Of a DNA stretch of 64,000 nucleotides, positions 25,840 through 33,968 are shown in pieces. Source of the stretch: Mesorhizobium australicum WSM2073 (lineage in GTDB: Bacteria > Pseudomonadota > Alphaproteobacteria > Rhizobiales > Rhizobiaceae). The first letter of the stretch is position 1. Every line of letters starts with the position of its first letter. The DNA is taken from contig NC_019973.1 of NCBI RefSeq assembly GCF_000230995.2, positions 4,168,001 to 4,232,000 of the forward strand, read 5' to 3'. A program made the translations under genes and the position numbers. The notes below the pieces were generated by a model. That model did not search any database, was not told the origin of the DNA, and saw only the letters and a list, made by a program, of their open reading frames with translations.

Positions 25840-27660
25840 TCAGTTCGGTTTGCGCCACCATGTTGGCAGCTGATAACCGAATATGGGCGTCTTGCGCGGA
25901 TGTTCCAGATAATTCCAGTAAGCAAGCCACTGCTGCGTATTGTACTGCATCGGCACCATGTAATTGCCGGAGATCAGCAGCCGATCGAGAACGCGAACCG
26001 CCGCGACGTAATCCTCTTTCGAACGGGCTCGCAGCATTGCGTCGATGGCCGCATCGATCGCCGGATCGGCGACGCCGGCGAGGTTGAACGATCCCTCGGT
26101 CCTGGCCGCGGCGGACGACCAGCGCCCGATCTGCTCAATGCCAGGGGACAACGAATTGTTGAAGCCGCTGGAGCCGATCAGGACCTCGAAATCGAAACGC
26201 TGCTTGCGCGACTGGATCTGGTCGCCGTCCAGGCTGCGGATGCTGACATTGATGCCGATCTTCTCAAGCGTGCGCTGATAGATGCCGGCCAGACGTTCTT
26301 CATCCTGCGAGGCGGTCAGAATCTCGAAGCCGAAAGGTTTACCGTCGGGATCGATCATCGTGCCGTCCTGCACATGGTAGCCGATGCTTTTCAGAAGATC
26401 GAAAGCGGTCTTCAGCACCTTGCGGTCCTGGCCCGAACCGTCCGTCACCGGCGGTTTCCAGGTGCCGTCCATGACGTCGGCCGGCACGCGGCCGGGATAG
26501 GGCGCCAGCAGCGCCTTTTCCCTGTCATCAGCCGGATGGCCGAGCGCGGAAAGCTCCGAGTTCTGCCAGTAGCTCATCGTGCGGGTGTACTTGCCGCCGA
26601 ACAGGTTCTTGTTGGCCCATTCGAAATCATAAAGCATGCCGAGCGCGCGCCGAACCACGGGGTTGGAAAACTTCGGCAGCCTCGTGTTGAACAGAAAACC
26701 CGTCACGACGGGTGGAATGCCGGTATCGAAGGTTTCTGAGACAACGTCTCCCCTATGAAACGCCGGAAAGTCGAGATCGCGCTCGCGTTTCACCGGATCG
26801 CTGTCGTCGTCGATGGCGCAAAGACCCTTCTTGAAAGCTTCGAGCTTGGCGTTGGCGTTGAGAAAATACTCGATGGTGATCTGGTCGTAATTGTCGAAAC
26901 CGCGCTTGGCGGGAACGTTCTTGCCCCAATAGTCGGGGTTGCGCTTGAAGACGATGCGCTGGCCGGGCGTCACCTGCGCGATCCTGTAGGGACCGCTGCC
27001 GATCAACGGCTTCAGCGTCGTCCTGTCGAAAGTGTCGATGTCGAAAGCGTGCTTGGGGATGATCGGTGTCAGCGCGATGATCAGCGGAAACTCACGATCG
27101 GCCTTGTCATTGAAGGTAAAGCGCACGCTGTGGTCGCCCGTCTTTTCGAGCTTGGCGATCCTGGCCATGCGGTCGCTGTAGGGCGGACGGCCTTTCTGCG
27201 TATAGGCATCGTAGGTGAACAGCACGTCTTCCGGCGTCACTGGCTGACCATCCGACCATTTGGCATTCGGGTTGAGATGGAATTCGATGGTCTTGCGCTC
27301 GGGATCCATGTCGGCGGTGTCGGCCAGAAGCCCATAAAGGGTAAAGGGCTCGTCGGCACTGCGCTGCATCAGCGGCTCGAAGACCAGATTGCCGTAAATC
27401 GTGTCCATCATGCCGCGCGCGGTCGTGCGCAGGCTTTTCAGGATGAAAGGGTTGAGATTGTCGAAGCTGCCGACGACGCAATAGGTAATGCTGCCACCCT
27501 TCGGCGCGTCGGGATTGACGTAGCTGAAATGGGTGTAGTCCGGCGGCAGGGCCGGTTCGCCCTGCATCGCAATCGCGTGTTTCGGCTCCGACAGCGCCGG
27601 AGGCGACGACAGGCTGAAAAACGATAATGCGGTGACCAGCCAAACAAGAACGCGGCCCAT
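25840..27660 (-). CDS. Extracellular solute-binding protein, family 5 (oligopeptide/microcin C type)
   Basis: 606 residues from the ATG at 27660, with AAGGAGACG upstream. A signal peptide (1-25, ending LSEP) is followed by the SBP family 5 fold: HFSYVNPDAPKGGSI, DTIYGNLVFEPLM, KWSDGQPVTPEDVLFTYDAY and NWRNSE-like segments. The length and the HFSYVNPDAPKGG opening fit YejA-like proteins that bind microcin C or peptides and work with YejBEF. No permease or ATPase gene lies nearby, so it may be an orphan subunit. Confidence 0.85.
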   Translation of the reverse strand: MGRVLVWLVTALSFFSLSSPPALSEPKHAIAMQGEPALPPDYTHFSYVNPDAPKGGSITYCVVGSFDNLNPFILKSLRTTARGMMDTIYGNLVFEPLMQRSADEPFTLYGLLADTADMDPERKTIEFHLNPNAKWSDGQPVTPEDVLFTYDAYTQKGRPPYSDRMARIAKLEKTGDHSVRFTFNDKADREFPLIIALTPIIPKHAFDIDTFDRTTLKPLIGSGPYRIAQVTPGQRIVFKRNPDYWGKNVPAKRGFDNYDQITIEYFLNANAKLEAFKKGLCAIDDDSDPVKRERDLDFPAFHRGDVVSETFDTGIPPVVTGFLFNTRLPKFSNPVVRRALGMLYDFEWANKNLFGGKYTRTMSYWQNSELSALGHPADDREKALLAPYPGRVPADVMDGTWKPPVTDGSGQDRKVLKTAFDLLKSIGYHVQDGTMIDPDGKPFGFEILTASQDEERLAGIYQRTLEKIGINVSIRSLDGDQIQSRKQRFDFEVLIGSSGFNNSLSPGIEQIGRWSSAAARTEGSFNLAGVADPAIDAAIDAMLRARSKEDYVAAVRVLDRLLISGNYMVPMQYNTQQWLAYWNYLEHPRKTPIFGYQLPTWWRKPN

Positions 27661-27808
27661 GACCGTCTCCTTAACAGGTCGGCTTGATGATTCGGTCCGC
27701 ACCCTAGCATGGGGCACCTGCGTGGCGGCCAATGGCGTCGTCAAGAATTACCGGTCGGCGGGCTGGATTCGACGCCGCTTGCAGTGTAACACGCCGTCCG
27801 AAGTCATT

Positions 27809-27831
27809 CTGTTGCCTCATTTTGGCAACAG
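27809..27831. other. 8-bp dyad in the divergent yejA-like / ialB-like region
   Basis: CTGTTGCC and GGCAACAG flank a seven-base spacer between the divergent binding-protein and IalB-like genes, 61 bases before the latter's start. It could be an operator or a leader hairpin. No neighbouring regulator gene supports either. Confidence 0.35.
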
Positions 27832-27892
27832 GTAGCTGGACCACACGGCGCGAAGAAGCCGGTCCCGGGATCATTGAGAGGAAGTGCACGAC

Positions 27893-28522
27893 ATGACGAG
27901 CCTGAACAGCAACGCGTACCGCCTGTCGGTCATGGCCGCAGGCGTGGTTGGCTTTCTCGGCGCAGGACTTCCCTCTGCTTCCGCGCAGCAGCAGCCGCAG
28001 ATTCCGCAGGGCTGGTTCAAGGCCTGCACCAAGCAGGAAGACGTCGACATCTGCAATGTCCAGAACATCGTCACCGCTGGCAATGGCCAACTCGTCACCG
28101 GCGTCAGCCTGATCGAGCTCAAGGGCAAGGTGAACCGCAAAGTGTTCCAGGTGACGGTCCCGACCGGCCGCCTCGTGCCTCCCGGCATCGGCCTGCAGAT
28201 CGACACCGGCAAGGCGCAGAAGCTCGACTATGTCATCTGTTTCCCGGATCGTTGCGTGGCGGAAGTGCCGCTGACCGATCAGCTTGTCGCTTCGTTCAAG
28301 AAGGGTCAGGGGATCACGCTGACCTCGATCAATTTCCAGAACCAGGCCAACCCGATCAAGATCGCGCTGCAGGGCTTCAGCGGCGCCTATGACGGCCCGC
28401 CGCTGCAGCAGTCGGACATCGAGGACCGGCAGAAGAAGCTTCAGGACTTCGTCGCCAAGAACAACCAGGACTTCGCCAAGAAGCTCAAGGACGAGCAGGA
28501 CAAGGCGAAGACCGCCAACTGA
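27893..28522 (+). CDS. Invasion-associated locus B (IalB) family protein
   Basis: 209 residues from the ATG at 27893, with GAGGAAG upstream; a GTG nine bases earlier is in frame but too near the ribosome site. Residues 1-32 are a signal peptide ending SASA. The IalB domain follows: WFKACTKQEDVDICNVQN, GLQIDTGKAQKLDYVICFPDRC and the NFQNQ segment, with four cysteines that probably form two disulfides. A Lys/Gln-rich tail of about 30 residues ends the protein. Periplasmic; named for Bartonella invasion, function in rhizobia unclear. Confidence 0.88.
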   Translation: MTSLNSNAYRLSVMAAGVVGFLGAGLPSASAQQQPQIPQGWFKACTKQEDVDICNVQNIVTAGNGQLVTGVSLIELKGKVNRKVFQVTVPTGRLVPPGIGLQIDTGKAQKLDYVICFPDRCVAEVPLTDQLVASFKKGQGITLTSINFQNQANPIKIALQGFSGAYDGPPLQQSDIEDRQKKLQDFVAKNNQDFAKKLKDEQDKAKTAN

Positions 28523-28545
28523 TCCGGCGTCGGGCATAGCGAGTC

Positions 28546-28574
28546 AAAAAAGCGGGGTCATGCCCCGCTTTTTT
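28546..28574. terminator. Bidirectional rho-independent terminator
   Basis: AAAAAAGCGGGG and CCCCGCTTTTTT pair perfectly around a five-base loop, between the convergent IalB-like gene and hspQ. The A/T flanks give a T tract in both directions, so it can end both transcripts. Confidence 0.9.
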
Positions 28575-28604
28575 CATTTCTGGCCATACTCAGCATGACG
28601 GATG

Positions 28605-28928
28605 TCAGTGCCTGGACTGCCGTTTCGGCGCATAGCGCCCATCCGGCTTCTTGTCGAACATTTCCTTGATTTGCGGATGGCGGACCGGTTCTCCCGACTG
28701 ATCCTCGAGCAAATTCTGCTCGGACACATAGGCGATGTATTCGGTTTCCGAATTCTCGGCGAGCAGGTGGTAGAATGGTTGGTCCTTGCGCGGCCGTACG
28801 TCGGCGGGGATGGCCTCGTACCATTCGTCGGTGTTGGCGAATTGCGGATCGACGTCGAAAATGATGCCTCGGAACGGGAACAGCCGGTGGCGAACCACCT
28901 GTCCGATCGCGAATTTGGCCGTTTTCAT
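28605..28928 (-). CDS. hspQ: Heat shock protein HspQ
   Basis: 107 residues from the ATG at 28928. The protein matches HspQ: KFAIGQVVRHRLFPFRGI near the start, DVDPQFANTDEWYEAIP and QPFYHLLAENSETEYIAYVSEQNL. HspQ was first seen in E. coli as a heat-induced adaptor for Lon and a binder of the DnaA hemimethylated origin. The carboxyl Lys/Arg-rich tail is longer than in enteric forms. It ends near the bidirectional terminator. Confidence 0.93.
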   Translation of the reverse strand: MKTAKFAIGQVVRHRLFPFRGIIFDVDPQFANTDEWYEAIPADVRPRKDQPFYHLLAENSETEYIAYVSEQNLLEDQSGEPVRHPQIKEMFDKKPDGRYAPKRQSRH

Positions 28929-29073
28929 CGCACTCACCACTGAATTCCTTGGCTTTATTTGGCGCAGACTCCGCATCAATTCAATCCCGAGCGTCTGAGC
29001 CTTCAAGATACGCGGTATGCGCAACAAAGGTTTTGATGAACGTCGCGATACCGCGGCAAAGTCCGCAAAATCG

Positions 29074-30288
29074 CTACCGCTGCCGAGCCGGCTTCCGAAG
29101 GCCGCCCGCAAGTGCCGCAAAGCCGCTGCCCGGACGAAGCCCTTCCCGCATGAAGAAGGCGCGCAGCGGCGTAAAGCCGCCAAGTACACCCAGGCCAACG
29201 CCACGCGCCATCTGCGCCGGCAACATGTCCGAAAGCAGCGACATGTTGAGCAGATTGACTGCGCTGCTGCGCGCCAGAATATCGGGCCGGCGCTTGAAAT
29301 CGTATGCAGCAAGGGCCGCAACAGCCCCCGGAGCCTCACGATTTTCACGCGCGATTCCAACCAGATCGTCGATATCCCTGATGCCTAGGTTGAGGCCTTG
29401 CGCGCCGATCGGCGGGAACACGTGCGCCGCCTCACCGACAAGCGCCACCCGTCGCGCCGCGAAACGCAGGGGGGTCACCGTCGACAATGGATAAATCTGG
29501 CGACCCGGCTCGACGGATACCCGGCCCAGCATCGATTGCATCTTTTGCTCGACGCGGAGCGAGAGCGTTGCATCGTCCAAAGCGGCAAGCTCCTTGGCGG
29601 TCTCTGGCTTGACCACCCAGACAAGGCTGGAGCGATTGCCCGGCAGTGGAACCTGCGTGAACGGGCCGGTCTCTGTATGGAATTCCGTCGAGGTGAAGCC
29701 ATGTTCGCGGTTGTGGCCGAAATTGAGGACAAGCGCCGCCTGAGGGTAGGCGCGCGCCGCCGTCGAGATGCCCGCGGCCTCGCGGGCCGGCGACAGGCGG
29801 CCGTCGGCGGCGACCGCAAGGGACGCATCGATCTCGCTGCCATCAGCCAGCGTGGCATGCGCTTTGCCGGCGCCGAGATGCCATGCCTTCACCATGGATC
29901 TGCGCCACTCGATGCCGGAATGCGCGGCCACCTTGCTGGCAAGCGCCGGGCCAAGGACGCCGTTGGGCAGGTTCAGGCCGAACTGTTCCTCGCCGATCTC
30001 GCTGGCGCGGAAGGTGACGACGGGGCTGCGGATCAGCCGGCCGGTCGCATCGGCAATGCGCATCACCTTCAAAGGCGCGCCCTTGGACCTGATGTCCTCG
30101 AGCACGCCCAGCCCTTCGAGCACCTTCAGGGCAGGCGTCATGAGCGCCGTGGTGCGACCGTCGGGAGCCGGGGTTTCCGGCCCGGCAATCGTCACCGGAA
30201 AGCCGGCATCGGCGAAGGCAAGCGCGGCGATCAACCCCGCCGGCCCCGTGCCCGCAATCAGTATCCGCGCTGTTTTCTGATGCTCCAA
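29074..30288 (-). CDS. Ubi-family FAD-dependent monooxygenase (UbiH/UbiF-like)
   Basis: About 404 residues from the TTG at 30288 (GGAAG upstream); an ATG at 30348 gives a 20-residue extension with no ribosome site, so the start is unsure. The FAD-binding GTGPAGLIAALAFA lies near the start, the second FAD motif ALVGEAAHVFPPIGAQGLNLGIRD is intact. This class adds hydroxyls to the ubiquinone ring at positions that are hard to assign from sequence. A membrane-near cytoplasmic enzyme of respiration; no other ubi gene is adjacent. Confidence 0.85.
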   Translation of the reverse strand: MEHQKTARILIAGTGPAGLIAALAFADAGFPVTIAGPETPAPDGRTTALMTPALKVLEGLGVLEDIRSKGAPLKVMRIADATGRLIRSPVVTFRASEIGEEQFGLNLPNGVLGPALASKVAAHSGIEWRRSMVKAWHLGAGKAHATLADGSEIDASLAVAADGRLSPAREAAGISTAARAYPQAALVLNFGHNREHGFTSTEFHTETGPFTQVPLPGNRSSLVWVVKPETAKELAALDDATLSLRVEQKMQSMLGRVSVEPGRQIYPLSTVTPLRFAARRVALVGEAAHVFPPIGAQGLNLGIRDIDDLVGIARENREAPGAVAALAAYDFKRRPDILARSSAVNLLNMSLLSDMLPAQMARGVGLGVLGGFTPLRAFFMREGLRPGSGFAALAGGLRKPARQR

Positions 30289-30360
30289 GATCGGCTTCCG
30301 GTCTGCAGTTGAGAGGCGGCCACCAGACCTGCCAGTCCAAACAGGCATATAGGGCAGATC

Positions 30361-31290
30361 ATGCGGCTTGATCAACGCGGCGATTCGGCCCATTCGGATG
30401 TCATGACCGGCCAACAGGACGACTTCAGCCATCTCGACCGCGCCGGCCGCGCCACGGCAAATGTCGCGCGCGACCCGCGTTTGACGGTCAACGTCGTCGT
30501 CTGTGCAAGCATCGCGTTGGCCTGGCTGCTGCTTGCCGCGATGGCGATACGCGGCGCCGAGGCGCGGATCAGCGCGCCGGGTGACGCTCTCCTGCGCAAC
30601 CTGCCACAGCTGCCGCTGCCCGATTTCCTGGACCATTTTTTCGTTCTTTGCCTTTCGCCAGCGCCGCTGGACGCAAGCATCGGCCCGCGTGCTTTGGCAC
30701 TCATCCTCATGTGGTTCCTGATGGCGATCGCCGCGATGCTGCCGTCGGCGGCACCGATGATCCGCACCTATTGCGAGATCGCCGATACGGCGCGGATCAA
30801 GCGGGCGCCGGTCGTCCATCCGCTGGTGCTGGTTGCCGGCTACCTCTGCGCCTGGCTCGCCGCATCGCTGCAGTTTGCGGCACTGACACTTGCCGTCCAC
30901 GCAGTCGCCGCGTCCGCGGGGGTATTCGATCCGGTGCTTGGCGTTGCTGGTGGGCTGGCCTTGCTTGTTGCCGGCCTCTACCAGTTCAGCGGCCTCAAGG
31001 AGGCCTGCCTGACGAAATGCCGGAACCCATTCTCGACCTTGTTTTCAAACTGGAGTGCCGAGACCTTCCGCATCTTTCGGCTGGGCATCGTGCAAGGTAT
31101 CTGGTGCCTGGGATGCTGCTGGGCATTGATGCTGGTGATGTTCGCCGTCGGCGTCATGAACGTCTTCTGGATGGCGCTGATCGGCGTGTTCACCCTAATT
31201 GAAAAACAAACGATGGGCAGTCTTCCAACCCGGCTGGCCGGTGCGATACTGCTTGTCTGGGCAGCCGTGCTGCTAGTAGTCTCACTGTGA
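30361..31290 (+). CDS. DUF2182 integral membrane protein (predicted metal-binding)
   Basis: 309 residues from the ATG at 30361 (AGGG upstream); ATG at 30403 is an alternative. About six to seven membrane segments are present. The family marks are MIRTYCEIADTARI, the GYLCAWLAASLQF helix, YQFSGLKEACLTKCRNP and the cysteine-rich GIWCLGCCWALMLVMF, which suggests metal or thiol chemistry in the membrane. The stop overlaps the first codon of the next gene's frame, and a DUF1326 gene follows directly, a pairing seen in many bacteria. Function unknown. Confidence 0.8.
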   Translation: MRLDQRGDSAHSDVMTGQQDDFSHLDRAGRATANVARDPRLTVNVVVCASIALAWLLLAAMAIRGAEARISAPGDALLRNLPQLPLPDFLDHFFVLCLSPAPLDASIGPRALALILMWFLMAIAAMLPSAAPMIRTYCEIADTARIKRAPVVHPLVLVAGYLCAWLAASLQFAALTLAVHAVAASAGVFDPVLGVAGGLALLVAGLYQFSGLKEACLTKCRNPFSTLFSNWSAETFRIFRLGIVQGIWCLGCCWALMLVMFAVGVMNVFWMALIGVFTLIEKQTMGSLPTRLAGAILLVWAAVLLVVSL

Positions 31291-31304
31291 TTGGGGGGAA
31301 TTCG

Positions 31305-31919
31305 ATGACTGACCCGGGCTGGGCAATGAAAGGAGAGCTCGTACTCTCCTGCAATTGCACGGTTTTTTGCCCTTGCGTCTTGTCGCTCGGCAGTCACCCA
31401 CCAACAGAAGGCTATTGCCAGACATGGGCGGGTTTCCGTATCGATGCGGGTCACTTCGGCGAAGTCGACCTCTCCGGCCTCAACCTTGGGCTGATCATGG
31501 AAATCCCCGGTTACATGAGCCGCGGCAATTGGACCGCGGGCCTGTTCATCGACATCAGAGCCTCGGTTTACGCGGTCAAGGCGTTGACCAAGATCTTCAC
31601 CGGCAAGGCCGGCGGGACCACGTCGCTGCTCTCGATTCTGGTCGGCAAATTCCTGGGTGTCGAACAGGTGCCGATCACCTACGAGACACGAGACAAGACG
31701 CGTATCTTCCAGATTCCGAAGATCATCGACGGGGCGGTCACGCCAATCGCGGGCAAGGACCGCGACAAGGATACGGTGATCACGAATTCGGAATACTGGA
31801 TCGCGCCGGAGATCATCGTGGCGAGGTCCGACAAGAGCAAGATGCGCGCCTTTGGCCGCAACTGGAATTTCGCCGGCCGATCGGCCGAGATCTGCAAGCT
31901 TGATTGGCGGGGCCCGTGA
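31305..31919 (+). CDS. DUF1326 protein, partner of DUF2182
   Basis: 204 residues from the ATG at 31305, with GGGGGG seven bases upstream; a GTG at 31287 is in frame and overlaps the preceding stop. The first 30 residues hold the invariant cysteines SCNCTVFCPCVLSLG and later GYCQTW, typical of DUF1326 and suited to bind copper or another metal. Membrane association is not obvious. The TGA overlaps the GTG start of pcs by four bases. Role unknown. Confidence 0.82.
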   Translation: MTDPGWAMKGELVLSCNCTVFCPCVLSLGSHPPTEGYCQTWAGFRIDAGHFGEVDLSGLNLGLIMEIPGYMSRGNWTAGLFIDIRASVYAVKALTKIFTGKAGGTTSLLSILVGKFLGVEQVPITYETRDKTRIFQIPKIIDGAVTPIAGKDRDKDTVITNSEYWIAPEIIVARSDKSKMRAFGRNWNFAGRSAEICKLDWRGP

Positions 31920-32734
31920 GCAAGAACACAAAAGCCCGCAAGATCGCCGGAAAGATCACCGACCGAATTCCGCGGCCGAAGAAGAAGGTCACCTGGCCGC
32001 AGGCGCGTGCGTTTTCGGTGCATCTGCTGACCGCCTCCGGTTCGTTCCTGGCTTTCCTGTCGCTGGTGGCGGCGAGCGAGGAGCGCTGGACGGCCATGTT
32101 CTGGTGGCTAGGCCTGGCGCTGTTCGTCGATGGCATCGACGGGCCGATCGCCCGAAAGCTGGAGGTCAAGGAAATCCTGCCGACCTGGTCCGGCGAACTC
32201 CTCGACAACATCATCGACTACGTGACCTACGTGCTGATCCCGGCCTTCGCGCTCTACCAACGGGGCTTCATGGGCGAGGGCCTGTCGTTCCTTTCGGCGG
32301 CGATCATCGTCGTCTCCAGCGCGATCTACTATGCCGACACCGGCATGAAGACGAAGGAGAATTTCTTCAAGGGATTCCCGGTGGTCTGGAACATGGTCGT
32401 GTTCACGCTGTTTGTCATCGAACCGGGACAATGGGTCTCGTTCGCGGTGGTGGTGGTGGCCGGCATTCTGACTTTTGTCCCGATAAACTTCATCCATCCG
32501 GTGCGGGTGAAGCGGCTGCGGCCGATCAACCTCGGCATGACGCTGTTGTGGTGTGCTTTCGGCGCGCTCGCGCTTGCGCAGGCCGCACTCGCCGCTTTCT
32601 ACGACCAGATCGGCGTGCTGGGCGAGCAAGTCGGCACTTTCACGAAGATCGGAATCACCGTTACCGGGCTCTATCTCGCAACCATTGGTGGCCTCATGCA
32701 GTTCTTTCCGAACCTCGGCGCCAAAAAGGCCTGA
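31916..32734 (+). CDS. pcs: Phosphatidylcholine synthase
   Basis: 272 residues from the GTG at 31916, whose GTGA overlaps the DUF1326 stop and which has GGCGGGG upstream. Seven or eight membrane segments and the CDP-alcohol phosphotransferase motif, VDGIDGPIAR followed by GELLDNIIDYVTY with the aspartates placed as in Pcs. The enzyme condenses choline with CDP-diacylglycerol in the inner membrane to give phosphatidylcholine, a lipid that rhizobia need for efficient symbiosis. The Arg/Lys-rich amino end is cytoplasmic. Confidence 0.93.
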   Translation: MSKNTKARKIAGKITDRIPRPKKKVTWPQARAFSVHLLTASGSFLAFLSLVAASEERWTAMFWWLGLALFVDGIDGPIARKLEVKEILPTWSGELLDNIIDYVTYVLIPAFALYQRGFMGEGLSFLSAAIIVVSSAIYYADTGMKTKENFFKGFPVVWNMVVFTLFVIEPGQWVSFAVVVVAGILTFVPINFIHPVRVKRLRPINLGMTLLWCAFGALALAQAALAAFYDQIGVLGEQVGTFTKIGITVTGLYLATIGGLMQFFPNLGAKKA

Positions 32735-32761
32735 CCAGCCGCTCTTCAAGGAATCCTCTCC

Positions 32762-33739
32762 ATGTCCAAAGCCATCCGCATCCACTCCAATGGCGGTCCG
32801 GAAGTCCTGATCCATGAGGACGCCGATCCTGGCCAGCCGGGTTCGGGGCAGATCCTGATCAGGCATACCGCGATCGGTCTCAATTTCATCGATGTCTATC
32901 ATCGCTCGGGTCTTTATCCGCCGCCCGGCGGATTTCCGCTCATTCCGGGCAGCGAAGCCGCCGGCGTGGTGCTGGAAGTCGGCGGGGACGTCAATTGGCT
33001 GAAGTCGGGCGACCGGATTGCCTATGCCGTGACGACAGGCGCTTACGCGCAAGAGCGCGTCATCGATGCCAGCAAGGTCGTCAAGGTACCGGACGGCATC
33101 AGCGACGAGCAGGCCGCCGCCATGATGCTGAAAGGCATGACCGCGGAATACCTTCTGCGCCGCACCTTCAAGGTGAAGGCGGGCGACACCATCCTGTTTC
33201 ACGCCGCGGCCGGCGGGGTCGGCCTGATCCTCGGCCAATGGGCGAGGCATCTCGGCGCGATGGTCATCGGCACCGCCAGCTCCACCGACAAGATCGAACT
33301 CGCCAAGGCGCACGGCTTCGACCATGTCATCAACTACAAGGAGCAGGATTTCGTCGCCGGCGTAGCAGCCATCACCGGCGGCAAGAAGTGCGACGTCGTC
33401 TACGATTCGGTGGGTAACGACACATTTCCGGCATCGCTCGACTGCCTGAAACCGCTCGGCATGTTCGTCAGCTTCGGCCAGTCCTCGGGACCCATCCCGC
33501 CGTTCTCGATGTCGCTGCTGGCGCAGAAGGGCTCGCTGTTCGCAACCAGGCCGACGCTGTTCGTCTACAATGCCAGGCGCGAGGACCTCGATGCCTCCGC
33601 CGCCGCACTGTTCGAGGTCGTGCTCAGCGGCGCCGTCGAGATCAAGATCAATCAGCGCTATGCGCTGAAAGATGCCGGCAAGGCACATGCGGACCTCGAA
33701 GGCCGCAGAACGACAGGTACGACCATCCTGGTTCCCTGA
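32762..33739 (+). CDS. NADPH:quinone oxidoreductase (zeta-crystallin type)
   Basis: 325 residues in the MDR superfamily: GroES-like domain with LNFIDVYHRSGLYPPP and PGSEAAGVVLEVG, then the NADPH-binding AAAGGVGLILGQWARHLGA. There are no zinc-ligand cysteines, as expected for quinone reductases (QorA). It probably makes one-electron reductions of quinones or acts on small carbonyls in the cytoplasm. It follows pcs by 27 bases and may belong to the same transcript. Confidence 0.9.
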   Translation: MSKAIRIHSNGGPEVLIHEDADPGQPGSGQILIRHTAIGLNFIDVYHRSGLYPPPGGFPLIPGSEAAGVVLEVGGDVNWLKSGDRIAYAVTTGAYAQERVIDASKVVKVPDGISDEQAAAMMLKGMTAEYLLRRTFKVKAGDTILFHAAAGGVGLILGQWARHLGAMVIGTASSTDKIELAKAHGFDHVINYKEQDFVAGVAAITGGKKCDVVYDSVGNDTFPASLDCLKPLGMFVSFGQSSGPIPPFSMSLLAQKGSLFATRPTLFVYNARREDLDASAAALFEVVLSGAVEIKINQRYALKDAGKAHADLEGRRTTGTTILVP

Positions 33740-33968
33740 CGGCAATCTGCCTGCGTTTTCAGCGCGCTGCCGCAGCCGCGAGCATGGTTTGCCCGAAAAG
33801 CCGGCCCGCCATATGCTTGTGCGAAGGAAGGCTGATCTTTGCCCTTGAGTTTCCGCTGAAATTCTTGAAGCTCTTTCAAGTTGGGTGCTGCTTTCGCACG
33901 AGAGCCGGCCGCGCATACGATGCTTGCGGGAACACAGAACATGTCCGGTAATCCGGATGGGAGGCACT

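Noticed and set aside
32108..33967. 619-residue reverse open frame over pcs and the quinone oxidoreductase
   Set aside because: Lies opposite two well-supported genes and shows no family motif.
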